Shown here: piece by piece, positions 7,603-17,485 of the stretch
Layout: the number at the start of each line of letters is the position of its first letter
Numbering within the stretch: position 1 is the first letter of the stretch
Assembly: GCF_004004565.1 (NCBI RefSeq)
Contig: NZ_SACM01000006.1
Location: 1-64,000, forward strand
Length of the DNA: 64,000 bases
Reading direction: 5' to 3'
From: Inhella crocodyli
Lineage (GTDB): Bacteria; Pseudomonadota; Gammaproteobacteria; Burkholderiales; Burkholderiaceae_C
Notes under the pieces: generated by a model
Databases searched by the model: none
What the model was told of the DNA's origin: nothing
What the model saw: only the letters and a program-made list of their open reading frames with translations
Made by a program: the position numbers and the translations under genes

Positions 7603-8585
7603 GGGGCGGCCTCTTGCAACCGGGCTTGCACGCCGTGGTCGCGGTCGAAGGTGAAGCGGGCGCTGATGACGAGGACTTCGGCCTCGGCGCGCATGGCAGG
7701 GCTGAAGGGCCCGAAGGGGGCGCTGGCGCGGACGATGGCCACGGCTCGGCGGTCCAGCAGCGTACTCCCGCTGGGCAGCACCACGTCGGTGTTGCTGACG
7801 CGACCGTCGGCGTCGACGGTGATGTTCATCGTCAGCTGACCGTACAGCTTGCGGCCGGCTTGGGTGGGGAAGTCGCGCGTGCCCCGGGCCTCGATGCGAC
7901 GGCGCACGCGGTCGTAGTACTGCGCGTAAACCACCTCTTGGGTGGCGGGGCTGACGTAACGCTGCCGCGGGCCGGCGCTGTTCTCGTTCACCCGCCGCTC
8001 GATCTGGGCCATCAAGGCCAGCAGTTGGCGACGCCGTTCGGCCTGGTCGCGGCCCTCGGCGGTGGCGGCTTCGGCCTCGGGATTGGGCTCGGGCAGCTTG
8101 GCCAAGTCGCGGCGCAGTTGGGCCAGCAGCGCTTGCTGCTGCTGCTGCAAGGCCTGCACCGCGCGGTGCTGCACATCCGGGGCGTCGCCCAGTTCCATGG
8201 CCACCGACGGCGGCAGCGGGCTCAGCGCGCGTTCGTCGGCCGCGCCATCGCCGCCGCCAGCCAAGTTGGCCTGGGCCAGGGCTTGGGGCTTGTCGGCCGG
8301 GCGCGGGCCCTGGGTGTTGACGAGTACGACGTCGAGCCGGTCCTCCACCCAGCGGCGCGTGGCGCTGCTGGGGTCGGCCAGTTGCACGAACAAGAGCAGG
8401 GCGTGCAGACCCACCGACAGGGTGAGTGCCCACTGCAGCGGCGTGCTGGGGCGCTGCCAGCGCCGGGGCGGCCGTTGGGCGGGGGCGACCGGCGGCCCCG
8501 CGGGCGCGGCCTCCACGGCGATTTCCGTGGGCGCGAAATCACTGGGCTGGCGAAGCAGCTCGGTGCGCGACCACGTGGCGCTCAT
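7599..8585 (-). CDS. TonB-like energy transducer family protein
   Basis: A 328-residue protein with a short cytoplasmic N-terminus, one membrane segment at about 50-67 (LSVGLHALLLFVQLA) and a long periplasmic part with a glutamine-rich stretch (LQQQQQALLAQL). A C-terminal TonB domain (GQLTMNITVDADGRV, then LPSGSTLLDRRA) follows. TonB proteins couple the inner-membrane proton gradient to outer-membrane receptors. No exbB/exbD is adjacent, so the partner is unclear and a paralogous envelope role is possible. The ATG overlaps the RNase gene stop (ATGA at 8582-8585). Confidence 0.85.
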   Translation of the reverse strand: MSATWSRTELLRQPSDFAPTEIAVEAAPAGPPVAPAQRPPRRWQRPSTPLQWALTLSVGLHALLLFVQLADPSSATRRWVEDRLDVVLVNTQGPRPADKPQALAQANLAGGGDGAADERALSPLPPSVAMELGDAPDVQHRAVQALQQQQQALLAQLRRDLAKLPEPNPEAEAATAEGRDQAERRRQLLALMAQIERRVNENSAGPRQRYVSPATQEVVYAQYYDRVRRRIEARGTRDFPTQAGRKLYGQLTMNITVDADGRVSNTDVVLPSGSTLLDRRAVAIVRASAPFGPFSPAMRAEAEVLVISARFTFDRDHGVQARLQEAAP

Positions 8586-10612
8586 GCCGCCGCGTCCCCA
8601 CTCGGTTCGGCGTCGGCCAGGTCGACCGCCACCACGACGGGGGCGGCCGCAGCCTGGGCCTCGTCGTCGTCGTCCGCATCCGATTCGGGGGCGTCCTGGA
8701 CGGCCAGGCGCTCCAACAGGCGGGCGTGCAACTCCAGGGTCAGCAGGTCGATGCCGGTGACTTGCACGCGAACCCCGTCTCCCCGCCCCAGGGCCTCGAC
8801 CCCGAGGGCCTTGAACACCAGGGGCAGTTCGTCGGCGCGCACCAAGCCCAGGTCGTTGCGCATCACCTTCGCCGTCAGCGTGGTGGTGCCCGATTGCTGA
8901 AGCTGGCGCAGGCACCAGTAGCGTTCGATCTGTTGCTGGAAGCCGTTGTAGGCGGTGTAGGCCGCGTCGAAGCTGCTCAAGATGGCGAACAGTTCGGCGT
9001 CCTTGGGCTTGAACGGGGCCACGAGCGCGGCCGTTCGGCCGTGGCGGATGGCGGCGATGAGCTGCCACTGGTTGACCAGGTCCACGTACCGGCGCAAGGG
9101 CGAGGTGCTCCAGGCGTACGCCGGCACGCCCATGCCGGCGTGGGGCAGGGGCTTGACGCCCATGCGCACCTTGATGCCCGGGGCCAGGCTGGCCTGGCTG
9201 CGGTACAGCGCCGGCACGCCCAATTCGCCCAACCACAGCCCCCAGGTGCTGTTGGCCAAGATCATGGCTTCGGCCACGATCAGGTCGAGCGCCGTGCCGC
9301 GCGCGCGCACGCTGATGTGCACGGTCTCGTCGCCCGTGGGCGGGGCGTCGCGCTCGCCGTCCAGCTTGAAGCTGTAATCGGGGCGGTTGAAGGTCTCGGG
9401 CTTGCCGCGCACGGCCTCGCGGCCGGCCTTGAGATGACGCGCCAGACGGTGAGCAAAGGCGAGCTCGGGGGCGAAGGCGTAGTCGGCGGGCGCTTCGCCC
9501 GTGAGGCTGGCCTCGGTGACGATGCCGTCGAGCTTGTCGTGGCGCAGGTTGGCCACGATGGGCACCTGCTCCAAGCGGCTTTCCGTCCCCTTGACCTCGA
9601 GCGTCGCTTCGTCGAGCGTGACGTACAGGCTCAGGGCGGGGCAGTCGCGCCCTTCGACCAGCGTGTAGCGTTGGACCACGCTGTCGGGCAGCATGGTGAT
9701 CTTCCAGCCCGGCATGTACACGGTGGACAGGCGCTGGCGCGCGAGCTGGTCCAAGGGCGAGCCCGGTGCGATGGCCAAGCCCGGTGCCGCGATGTGCACG
9801 CCGAAGGTGACCGTGCCGCTGCCCAGGCCTTGGACCGACAGCGCGTCGTCGATTTCCGTGGTGCTGCTGTCGTCGATCGAGAACGCCGCCACGTCGGCAC
9901 GCGGCAGGGGGTCCACGGCGGGCGCTTCCAAGGCCGGGAAGCCCGTGCCCTTGGGGAAGTGCTCGAACAAGAAGCGCTGCCAGTGGAAGCTGTAGGGGCT
10001 GGTGATCGCCCCGGCGCTTTGCAGCAGGTCCAACGGGGCCCGCTTGGCGAGCAAGGCGGCCTGCACCAAGGCTTTGTACTCGGGGCCGTTCTTGTCGGGC
10101 TTGAACAGCAACTTGTAAATCTGGCCTTGCAGCGCCTCGGGGCAACGACCCGCCACAAGCTCCGCCGTCCACTGCTCGATCTGCAGGTTTTGCAGCCGGC
10201 GCTTTTCCAGACCGGCCAAGGCGGCTTGCACCTGCTCTTGGGGGGCCTTCTTGAATTGGCCGCCCTTGCCAGCGCGGCGGAAGTAGTGCGGCGCGCCCGT
10301 CAGGGCCAACCAGCAGGCCAGCTGTTGGTCCAGGCCGGCGGTCTCGCTGAAGTAATCGCGCGCCAGATCGGCGTAGCCAAACTCCCCTTCCGGGGCGAAT
10401 TCCCAGGCGAGGTCCAGGTCGAAGCCGTCGGCCAGGGCTTGCGCGGCCTGGATCAAGCTGGCTGGCGCCGGCTTGTCGAACTTGGCCAGCAGCTGGGCCT
10501 GCTTGATCTTGACCCGTTTGCCGGAGTCGAGCTCCAGCTGCAGCGTGGCGTCCGCTTCGGAAAGGATGCGGCCGCCTTGTGCTTTGCCGCTGTCGTCATA
10601 CAACCCGTACAT
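8582..10612 (-). CDS. RNase II-family (RNB domain) exoribonuclease
   Basis: A 676-residue protein. The central RNB catalytic domain carries the signature SIDDSSTTEIDDALSV with the metal-binding aspartates. The C-terminal part (GDGVRVQVTGIDLLTLELHA) resembles an S1-type RNA-binding fold. The N-terminus differs from E. coli RNase R, and the usual basic C-terminal tail is missing; it ends in an acidic, alanine-rich tail instead. It likely degrades RNA 3' to 5'. The ATG at 10610-10612 starts MYGLYDDSG, and 38 bases separate it from the upstream metallo-hydrolase gene. Confidence 0.9.
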   Translation of the reverse strand: MYGLYDDSGKAQGGRILSEADATLQLELDSGKRVKIKQAQLLAKFDKPAPASLIQAAQALADGFDLDLAWEFAPEGEFGYADLARDYFSETAGLDQQLACWLALTGAPHYFRRAGKGGQFKKAPQEQVQAALAGLEKRRLQNLQIEQWTAELVAGRCPEALQGQIYKLLFKPDKNGPEYKALVQAALLAKRAPLDLLQSAGAITSPYSFHWQRFLFEHFPKGTGFPALEAPAVDPLPRADVAAFSIDDSSTTEIDDALSVQGLGSGTVTFGVHIAAPGLAIAPGSPLDQLARQRLSTVYMPGWKITMLPDSVVQRYTLVEGRDCPALSLYVTLDEATLEVKGTESRLEQVPIVANLRHDKLDGIVTEASLTGEAPADYAFAPELAFAHRLARHLKAGREAVRGKPETFNRPDYSFKLDGERDAPPTGDETVHISVRARGTALDLIVAEAMILANSTWGLWLGELGVPALYRSQASLAPGIKVRMGVKPLPHAGMGVPAYAWSTSPLRRYVDLVNQWQLIAAIRHGRTAALVAPFKPKDAELFAILSSFDAAYTAYNGFQQQIERYWCLRQLQQSGTTTLTAKVMRNDLGLVRADELPLVFKALGVEALGRGDGVRVQVTGIDLLTLELHARLLERLAVQDAPESDADDDDEAQAAAAPVVVAVDLADAEPSGDAAA

Positions 10613-10650
10613 CCGCCGGATTGTGGCCGAGGGGCGGCTCGCGCCCAGGT

Positions 10651-11424
10651 TCAGGCGGGCACTTGGTAGTTGGATGGGCCGAACAGATCGACGCCGCAAT
10701 CGAGCTCGCGCACCCAGTCGATGAACTGCGCCACCGCCGGCCCGGCCATGGGGGCGCCGTGCTGCGGGGCGATCATCTTGATGTCCAAGCGGCTCACCAT
10801 GTCGGCCCAGAGGCGCAGCACCTTGTTGCTGACCATGTAGCGGCGGTGGAAGCCTTCCATGTGCACGCGGTGGGGGCCCAGGTCGGTGACGACGGTGGCG
10901 GGATCCAGCGCGCCGCCCAGCGAGGCGCCCAGGTCGCCCGAGAACAGGATCTTGCTCACCGGGTCGTAGAACTGGAAGTTGCCTTCGGCGTGCAGAAAGT
11001 GGGCGGGCAGGGCCCACAGCGAAAAGCGGCTGTCACCATCGCCCAGGCGAAGGCGAGCGCCAGCATCGGGCAGGCCCTCGATGCGGCCTTTGGTTTTGCC
11101 CGGCTTGCAGAAGTGGGGCGCGAAGCGCTCCCACAGGCGAGAGATGTAAAGCGTGGCCTCTGTGGCCGTCATCCAGCGGTCGAGCGAGGCAATGATGTCG
11201 GGATCGGCGTGCGAGGCCAGGATGGCGGCCAGGCGGTGCGGGGCGAAGTAGCGGGTCATGCCCACGTACAGCTCGTTGTAGGCCAGGTTGCCGCCCGGGT
11301 CCAAGATGGCGCCGGTGTCGCCGTGGACGAGCAAGAACTGGTTGGACTGCACGCCCTCGCTGCCGGCCAGGTCGGAAAACATCAAGCAGCGGTGATTGCC
11401 TTCTTCGAACAATACAGTGGGCAT
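10651..11424 (-). CDS. Metallo-beta-lactamase fold protein, oxygen-binding di-iron (ODP)-like
   Basis: A 257-residue protein resembling the di-iron domain of flavodiiron proteins without a flavodoxin part. Metal ligands seem to include His72-x-Asp74-x-Asp76 (SHADPDI), the histidines in LPAHFLHAEG, Asp in LFSGDLGAS and His in APQHGAPM. In characterised relatives such domains bind O2 or act as sensors or reductases; the role here is inferred. ATG at 11424 was chosen; an in-frame TTG at 11442 would add six residues, and neither has a good Shine-Dalgarno sequence. It is the first gene of the RNase-tonB-aroE-mtgA run. Confidence 0.85.
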   Translation of the reverse strand: MPTVLFEEGNHRCLMFSDLAGSEGVQSNQFLLVHGDTGAILDPGGNLAYNELYVGMTRYFAPHRLAAILASHADPDIIASLDRWMTATEATLYISRLWERFAPHFCKPGKTKGRIEGLPDAGARLRLGDGDSRFSLWALPAHFLHAEGNFQFYDPVSKILFSGDLGASLGGALDPATVVTDLGPHRVHMEGFHRRYMVSNKVLRLWADMVSRLDIKMIAPQHGAPMAGPAVAQFIDWVRELDCGVDLFGPSNYQVPA

Positions 11425-11541
11425 GGCGGCATCGAGGGACAAGGTGGGAGCCGCGGCACTCTAGGCAGGGCGCTGCCCCCGCGCCTTGCGCAACGTCAAG
11501 GGCGCGCTGTTTCTAAACTGAGCGCTTCGCCCCACAACCGG

Positions 11542-13689
11542 ATGCACCCCATGCGACTCGCCATTTCGGCCTGGTTCGGCCTGGCCTTGGGCTCGGCCCT
11601 GGCCCAAGCGCCGCTCCCCACCCCGCCTGCCTCGCCCGTCAAGCCCGTGGTGGATCGGTACCACGGGACCACGGTCACCGACCCCTACCGCTGGATGGAG
11701 GACATGAAGTCGCCGGAGTTCCAGCAGTGGCTGAAGGCGCAGGCCGACTTCAGCGCGGCCGGCCTGCGCACCCTGCCCGGTCGCGAGGCGCTGCGAACCC
11801 GGCTGGGCCAATTGGCCGACGCGGGCGTCAGCACCGGCGGCTACGCGCCGCTGGGGGCGCAGGTGGTGTACCTGAAACGCGAGCCGGGCCAGAACCAGCG
11901 GCGCCTGTGGATCCGCCAAGGCGTGGACGGCCCGGAGCGCCAGTTGCTGGACCCCTTGGCGGTGCCCGGCCTGCCCGGCAAGCACAGCATCGATTGGTAC
12001 TCGCCCTCGCCCGACGGACAGCGCATCGCCCTGGGCTTGAGCGAGGGGGGCAGCGAGAACAGCACCTTGGTGGTGTTGGACGTTGCGACGGGGGCCCTGG
12101 GCGCCGAGCGCCTGGCCCATGCCGGCTTGAACGAGCCTGGCGTGGCCTGGCTGCCCGACGGCAGCGGCTTCTTTTACAACCGCCACCCGGCCAACGAGCG
12201 CTACAACAAAAGCGCCGTGTACCTGTACCGCCTTGGGGGCAAGGCCGACGTGCGCGTGTTCGGATGGGGCATGCCCCGGCACCGGTTCGACATCGCCGAC
12301 CTGCCCTACGTGAAGCTGAGCAAGGACAGCCGCTGGGCGCTGGCCGAGGTGCTGCACGGCGATGCCCGCGACCGCAGCTACTACGTGACGCCCTTGTCCG
12401 AACTGCTCAACAAGGGCGAGCGTGCCTTCTGGCGCCGCGTGGTCGGCCCACAGGACAAGGTGGCCAGCGCCACCTTGGTGGGCGAACACCTCGTCACCCT
12501 CACCCAGAAAGACGACCCGCGCCGCAGCCTCGTGATGCGCCCGCTGCGCACCCGTGAAGCCCCCCGCGTGCTGCTGGCCCCCAGCGAACAGGTGCTGATG
12601 GAGATGGACAAGGGCGAGGGGGAACTGCTCGTGCGCAGCCTGGACGCCGGCGTGAGCCGTCTGACGCGCGTCCCGCTGGGCGGCGGTGCGCCCCAACGCC
12701 TGGCCTTGCCGTTCGAGGGCACGGTGCGTGAGATGGCGTCGCTCAAAGGCGGCGAATGGCTGGTGAGCCTGGAGGGATGGACGCAGCCACCGCAAACCCT
12801 GGTGCTCAAGCCCGGCACGGCGCCGCGCACGGTGCCCCTGCAGCCGGCCAGCAAGCTCGACACCTCGGGGGTGAAGTCCGAACGGGTGCTGGTCACCAGC
12901 CACGACGGCGTCAAGGTGCCCCTGTCCATCGTCAGCCCGGCCGGCGCCCTCGTGGCCCGGCCCACCATCCTCACCGGCTACGGCGCCTACGGCATCACGC
13001 AAGAGCCGCGCTTCAGCGCCTCGCGCTTGGCGTGGCACGAGCTGGGGGGCCGCTTCGCCGTCTGCCACGTCCGTGGTGGCGGCGAGCTGGGCGAGGCCTG
13101 GCACCAAGGCGCGCACATCGTGAACAAGCAGAACACGGTCAGCGACATGATCGCCTGCGCCAAGTACCTGAACGAGCAGGGCTACAGCAGCCCAGCCTTG
13201 TTGGCGGGCACCGGGGGCAGCGCCGGCGGCATCACCATCGGTGGGGCCATCAACCAGGCGCCGCAGCTGTTTGCCGCGGCCCAGGCGGCGGTGGGGGTCA
13301 GCGACATGCTGCGCATGGAGCTCACCCCCAACGGGCCGCCCAACATCGCCGAGTTCGGCACCGTCACCAACCCGGCGCACTTCAAGGCCATGTTCGCGCT
13401 CAGCCCGTACCACAACGTCAAGGACGGGCAGGCGTATCCGGCGGTGATCGTCACGACCGGCGCCAACGACCCGCGCGTGGACGCCTGGATGCCGGCCAAG
13501 TTCGCCGCCCGCCTGCAAGCGGCCACGGCCAAGAACGTCAACGCCAAGCCCGTGTGGCTGCGCGTGGACTACGAGGCCGGTCACGGTATGGGCTCCAGCG
13601 TCGCCTCGCGCCTGGACGAACAGGCCGATGTGTGGAGCTTCTTCCTGTGGCAGTTCGGGCACCCGGCCTACCAGCCGGTGGGGCACTGA
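11542..13689 (+). CDS. Prolyl oligopeptidase family serine peptidase (S9), secreted
   Basis: A 715-residue peptidase. It has a signal peptide (hydrophobic to about residue 23, AQAP cleavage region), an N-terminal beta-propeller starting at DRYHGTTVTDPYRWMED, and a C-terminal alpha/beta hydrolase. The likely triad is Ser560 (GTGGSAGG), Asp643 (NDPRV) and His681 (EAGHGMG). It would cleave short peptides, probably after proline or in the periplasm. An in-frame ATG at 11551 is an alternative start three codons in. The stop overlaps the start of the next gene (TGATG). Confidence 0.93.
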   Translation: MHPMRLAISAWFGLALGSALAQAPLPTPPASPVKPVVDRYHGTTVTDPYRWMEDMKSPEFQQWLKAQADFSAAGLRTLPGREALRTRLGQLADAGVSTGGYAPLGAQVVYLKREPGQNQRRLWIRQGVDGPERQLLDPLAVPGLPGKHSIDWYSPSPDGQRIALGLSEGGSENSTLVVLDVATGALGAERLAHAGLNEPGVAWLPDGSGFFYNRHPANERYNKSAVYLYRLGGKADVRVFGWGMPRHRFDIADLPYVKLSKDSRWALAEVLHGDARDRSYYVTPLSELLNKGERAFWRRVVGPQDKVASATLVGEHLVTLTQKDDPRRSLVMRPLRTREAPRVLLAPSEQVLMEMDKGEGELLVRSLDAGVSRLTRVPLGGGAPQRLALPFEGTVREMASLKGGEWLVSLEGWTQPPQTLVLKPGTAPRTVPLQPASKLDTSGVKSERVLVTSHDGVKVPLSIVSPAGALVARPTILTGYGAYGITQEPRFSASRLAWHELGGRFAVCHVRGGGELGEAWHQGAHIVNKQNTVSDMIACAKYLNEQGYSSPALLAGTGGSAGGITIGGAINQAPQLFAAAQAAVGVSDMLRMELTPNGPPNIAEFGTVTNPAHFKAMFALSPYHNVKDGQAYPAVIVTTGANDPRVDAWMPAKFAARLQAATAKNVNAKPVWLRVDYEAGHGMGSSVASRLDEQADVWSFFLWQFGHPAYQPVGH

Positions 13690-14366
13690 TGGACGCCGAC
13701 GCGCCCTACTTGCCCATCGACCCCGCCCAGGGCCCGAGGTCGCGGGCTTTCGCGTTCTACCGCGAGGCGGAGCGCCCGCGTTGGGGCGTCACCTTCCCGG
13801 TGGAGTTGGGGGCCTTGCTGACGGCCTTGCCCCGCTGGCGCGAGCGCTTGCCGGGGTTGACGGCGTTCGTGGCCTACCACCACGCCGTGCTGCGCGCGGC
13901 CAATGCCGTGCCCGCCTTGCGCCAACGCCTGACGCCGGAGGGCGGGGCGGTGGAGTGGCGCGCGGTGGACGCCACGCCCACGGTCTTGCGCGCCGACGAC
14001 AGCTTTGCCGTGGCGCGCCTCGTCTACGCCGAGCGCTTGGCGGACTTCGCCGGCCCGGCGCTGGCCGCCGTGGCCGAGGCCCTGCGACCCGAGTCCCCCT
14101 GGGGCGTGCGCACCGCGCAAACCGGGGAATTGCACATGACCACGCTGCCGGCGGTGGCGTTCACGCATTTCACCCACGCGCGGCGCGGGGGCTTCGACGA
14201 CGCGACGCCCAGCCTGGCGCTGGGCGGCTTCCAACGCGAGGGCGAGCGCGTGCACATGGCCGTCAACATCGAGGTGCACCACGCCTTGGTGGATGGGGTG
14301 CACGTGGGGCGCTTTGCCGAAGCCCTGCAGGGCCTGCTGAGCGAGCCCGAGCGCCTCTGGGCCTGA
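13689..14366 (+). CDS. Chloramphenicol acetyltransferase-fold protein (CatA-like)
   Basis: A 225-residue protein with the CAT family active-site motif HHALVDGVHVGRF near the C-terminus, containing the HHxxxDG catalytic signature. The N-terminal FAFYREAERPRWGVTF also resembles CAT. It presumably transfers an acyl group from acyl-CoA; whether it acts on chloramphenicol cannot be told, since many genomic members do not confer resistance. It overlaps the peptidase stop by one base (TGATG) and abuts the convergent chemoreceptor gene with no gap. Confidence 0.85.
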   Translation: MDADAPYLPIDPAQGPRSRAFAFYREAERPRWGVTFPVELGALLTALPRWRERLPGLTAFVAYHHAVLRAANAVPALRQRLTPEGGAVEWRAVDATPTVLRADDSFAVARLVYAERLADFAGPALAAVAEALRPESPWGVRTAQTGELHMTTLPAVAFTHFTHARRGGFDDATPSLALGGFQREGERVHMAVNIEVHHALVDGVHVGRFAEALQGLLSEPERLWA

Positions 14367-15908
14367 TCAGGTCCCGCGGCGGAATCGGGCCACCACGGCG
14401 GCCAGGTCGGCGGCCTGTTGCTTGAGGCTGTCGGCCGCGGCGGCCGACTCTTCCACGAGCGCCGCGTTCTGCTGCGTCATGCGGTCCACCTGCTGGATGG
14501 CGATGCCGACCTGGGCGATGTTGTCGCTCTGCTCTGCGGTGGTGCGCTGAATGTCGGCCATCATGTGCGCGACCTTTTGCACCTGCGTCACGATGTCGTC
14601 CATGGTGCGGCCGGCTTCGGTCACCTGCGCGCCCCCGGTTTCGACCTTGTCCACGCTGTCGGCAATGAGGGTCTTGATTTCTCGGGCCGCTTGCGCGCTG
14701 CGTTGGGCCAGGGTGCGCACCTCGGTCGCCACCACGGCAAAGCCCTTGCCCTGCTCGCCGGCCCGGGCGGCTTCCACGGCGGCGTTCAAGGCCAGGATGT
14801 TGGTCTGGAATGCGATGCTGTCGATGACGCCCAAGATGTCGGCGATTCGGCGCGAGGCTTGGTGGATGGCGCCCATGGTGTCGACCACCCGGCCCACCGC
14901 CTCACCGCCCCGACGGGCGACCTCACTGGCTTGTTCGGCCAGTTCGTTGCCACTTCGGGCGGTTTCGGCGCTTTGCCGCACCGCGCCGGTCAAGCCGTCC
15001 ATGGTGGAGGCGGTGCGCTGCAACTCGGCCGCGGTTTGCTCGGTGCGCTGGCTCAGGTCGGTGTTGCCCACCGCGATCTCGGCACTGCCCTGAGCGATGG
15101 AGCCACTCGTTCGTGCCACCGTGTCGACCAAGATTTGCAGTTGGTCCTGCATGGTGGCGAGGGCTTGCAACAGGCTGGCGGTTTCGCCGCTGCCCTGGAT
15201 GGGTACCGGCTCGCTCAGGTCGCCGCTGGCCACCCGCTGTGCCACGGCCACCGCAGCGCGCACCGGTTTGGCCACGCGCAGGCTGATCGTGGCCGACAAC
15301 CAGTTCAAGCCCACCGCGCCGAGCACGGCGCTGGCGCCAATGAGCCATCGCGCTTGCTGCGCTGTGCTCTCGCTGTGGGCCTGCACCTCGGCGCTGCGCG
15401 CTTCGATCAGCCCGCTCAAGGCCTCCATGTCGTCCTCGAGCACCTTGAAGGCCGCTTGGAAGGCCGGCAGTTGGGCCTCGGCCGCGGCAACGTCAGTGAA
15501 CGCGAGGCGCACCACCTGGGCGGCCGCGGCCGCATAGGCGTCGAGCGCCGGGCGCACCTTTTGCACCGCAGCACGGGTGCCGGGGTCCAGGTCCAGGCCG
15601 TCGAGCTGGGCCAGGGCACTCTTGAAGGTCTCGGTGTGCTCGGCCAGGTCGGCCTGAATCTCCTTGCGCGGTGCCTCGTCGTGCTTGACCCCTGCCAGCA
15701 GCGCCGCCAGCACGTCCGAGCGCAGGGCGTCGTGCATCATGTCGGCGGCCATTTGGGCGCGAAGGGCCGAGCCGCTCTCGGCGATCGCCTGGCTGTTCTG
15801 GGTGAGGCGTTGACTCGCCACCAAGGCCACGCCCCCGATCAGGAAGGCCAGGGCCATTCCCACCACGTTGCTCACCAGCAATTGCCGGCGAATCGTTGTT
15901 CCGAACAT
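14367..15908 (-). CDS. Methyl-accepting chemotaxis protein
   Basis: A 513-residue chemoreceptor with an N-terminal membrane segment, a helical ligand-binding region facing the periplasm, and a second membrane segment near [22 protein letters not shown]-like linker and the signalling hairpin with tip [20 protein letters not shown] complete it. The ATG at 15906-15908 was preferred to one 18 bases upstream because GGGAGG lies 6 bases before it. No CheW-binding pentapeptide methyltransferase tether is evident at the C-terminus. Its stop abuts the convergent acyltransferase stop; the two stops form TGATCA. Confidence 0.93.
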   Translation of the reverse strand: MFGTTIRRQLLVSNVVGMALAFLIGGVALVASQRLTQNSQAIAESGSALRAQMAADMMHDALRSDVLAALLAGVKHDEAPRKEIQADLAEHTETFKSALAQLDGLDLDPGTRAAVQKVRPALDAYAAAAAQVVRLAFTDVAAAEAQLPAFQAAFKVLEDDMEALSGLIEARSAEVQAHSESTAQQARWLIGASAVLGAVGLNWLSATISLRVAKPVRAAVAVAQRVASGDLSEPVPIQGSGETASLLQALATMQDQLQILVDTVARTSGSIAQGSAEIAVGNTDLSQRTEQTAAELQRTASTMDGLTGAVRQSAETARSGNELAEQASEVARRGGEAVGRVVDTMGAIHQASRRIADILGVIDSIAFQTNILALNAAVEAARAGEQGKGFAVVATEVRTLAQRSAQAAREIKTLIADSVDKVETGGAQVTEAGRTMDDIVTQVQKVAHMMADIQRTTAEQSDNIAQVGIAIQQVDRMTQQNAALVEESAAAADSLKQQAADLAAVVARFRRGT

Positions 15909-16008
15909 TCGGCCTCCCAGCGTCATCGCCCGTGATTCGGGACTCGGAAGCGCGAAGGCTAATGGCGGACGTGGGAAGCCGCAAGCTGCAGTTCCCTGCC
16001 CCGCAGGT

Positions 16009-16752
16009 TCACATCGACAGGCCGCCCGACACTTCCAGTACCGTGCCCGTGATGTAGGCCGCGTCGGCGCTGGCCAGGAAGGCGTAGGCCGCGGCGATGT
16101 CGTCGGGCTGCCCCAAGCGCTGCAGCGGCACCGCGGCCGTCATCTTGTCGGTGACCTTGGCGGGCACGGCGGCGGTCATGGGCGTGGCAATGAAACCGGG
16201 TGCCACCGCGTTCACACGCACGCCCTTGGGGCCGAGTTCTCGGGCCCAGGTCTTGGTCATGCCGATGACCCCGGCCTTGGCCGCGGCGTAGTTGGTCTGC
16301 CCGTAATTGCCATGCAGGCCCACCACCGAGCTCGTGTTGACGATGCAGCCTTGGCTGGCGATCAGGGCCGGCAGACAGGCCTGGGCGCCGTGGAAGACGC
16401 CGCGCAGGTTGACGTCGAGCACCAGGTCGAACTGCTCGATGCTCATCTGGTCGAATCGGGCATCGCGGGTGATGCCCGCGTTGTTGATCAGCACGTCCAG
16501 CCGGCCCCAACGGGCCAGCACCGCCGCCACGGCGGCGTCCCAGGTGGCCCGCTCGGCGGCGTTGCCGGCTTGCACAAGCACCTCGGCGCCCAAGGCCTGG
16601 CATTGCGCGGCCACTTCGTTCAGGGCCTCGGGCTTCAGGTCCAGCAGGGCCAAGCGGGCGCCCTCGCGGGCGAAGCGCAGCGCCGCAGCGGCGCCGATGC
16701 CTTGGGCCGCGCCGGAAAGGAGGACGACGGTCTGGTGAAAACGAGGGCTCAT
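16009..16752 (-). CDS. Short-chain dehydrogenase, FabG/PhaB-like 3-oxoacyl reductase
   Basis: A 247-residue SDR with the cofactor loop SGAAQGIG (13-20), the NNAG motif, the catalytic serine in NTSSVVG and the YAAAK active site. The C-terminal VSGGLSM is typical of FabG and acetoacetyl-CoA reductases. It likely reduces a 3-oxoacyl thioester with NAD(P)H. No phaC or acyl-carrier gene is beside it, so fatty-acid versus polyhydroxyalkanoate use is open. The ATG overlaps the upstream stop (ATGA). Confidence 0.9.
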   Translation of the reverse strand: MSPRFHQTVVLLSGAAQGIGAAAALRFAREGARLALLDLKPEALNEVAAQCQALGAEVLVQAGNAAERATWDAAVAAVLARWGRLDVLINNAGITRDARFDQMSIEQFDLVLDVNLRGVFHGAQACLPALIASQGCIVNTSSVVGLHGNYGQTNYAAAKAGVIGMTKTWARELGPKGVRVNAVAPGFIATPMTAAVPAKVTDKMTAAVPLQRLGQPDDIAAAYAFLASADAAYITGTVLEVSGGLSM

Positions 16753-17336
16753 CGGGGGTCCAGCAGGTGACGGGTGAATTCGGGTTGCCAGCGGTCGAAG
16801 TCGCTCAGCGCGTGGTCGCTGCCGGCCAGCAGCAGCACGCGGCCCAGGCCATAGCGTGCGTGCATTTCGCGCCAATCGAGCAATTCATCGCCCTTGGCGA
16901 TCAAGGCCATCCAGCGCGCCGGGTGGGCAAGCGGCCCGGCGTCCAAGGCGCGCAGCTCGTCCACGTACTCGGGGCGGAAGTAGAACGATTCCTCGGGCGC
17001 GTGCCATTGGCGGTTTTCGCCGATGTAAGCGGCCAGGTCGCGGGCCGGATCCACGGCCGGGTTCAAGAGGCCCACGCGCCAGCTGGGGCGGCGCTGCGCC
17101 ACCCAAGCGGCGTAAAAGCCCCCCAGGGAGCTGCCGACCACCGCGCAGCCGGCCGCCGGCCAGTCGCGCACCCAAGCGTCGACTTCGGCCATGGCTTGCG
17201 CTGGTGACGGGGGGAGGGCCGGGCAGGCCCAGTGCAGGCCGTGCTCGCGCGCCCAGGCGCCCATGCGCTGGGCTTTGGCGGATTGGGGGCTGGAGCGAAA
17301 GCCGTGCAGGTACAACAGGTGGGTCAGGGTTGACAC
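16749..17336 (-). CDS. YqiA/YcfP-type alpha/beta-fold esterase
   Basis: A 195-residue hydrolase beginning THLLYLHGFRSSPQSAKA, with the nucleophile elbow VGSSLGGFYA and a late GSDHALSDF supplying the histidine. Family members hydrolyse short acyl esters of unknown physiological substrate. The GTG at 17334-17336 is my start because the conserved sequence begins right after it; an upstream TTG at 17387 is less likely. It is the first gene of a two-gene overlap with the dehydrogenase and is divergent from the metzincin. Confidence 0.85.
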   Translation of the reverse strand: MSTLTHLLYLHGFRSSPQSAKAQRMGAWAREHGLHWACPALPPSPAQAMAEVDAWVRDWPAAGCAVVGSSLGGFYAAWVAQRRPSWRVGLLNPAVDPARDLAAYIGENRQWHAPEESFYFRPEYVDELRALDAGPLAHPARWMALIAKGDELLDWREMHARYGLGRVLLLAGSDHALSDFDRWQPEFTRHLLDPR

Positions 17337-17485
17337 GATTGGGGTTCGCCCTGACGGGCATCGCATGACGAAAGCCAGTGTAGGCAAGGGCCGCTAGGCT
17401 GCGCCTCCCCGTCGGGGCTGCACGCCCGCGCCGACCCCATTCTTTCCCCTGCGGCGTTGTGCCGCTGCCAACCGAGGTCCTTCCC

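Noticed and set aside
13689-14366. Chloramphenicol resistance gene on a mobile element
   Set aside because: There are no transposase genes or terminal repeats, codon use matches neighbours, and genomic CAT-fold proteins often lack resistance activity.
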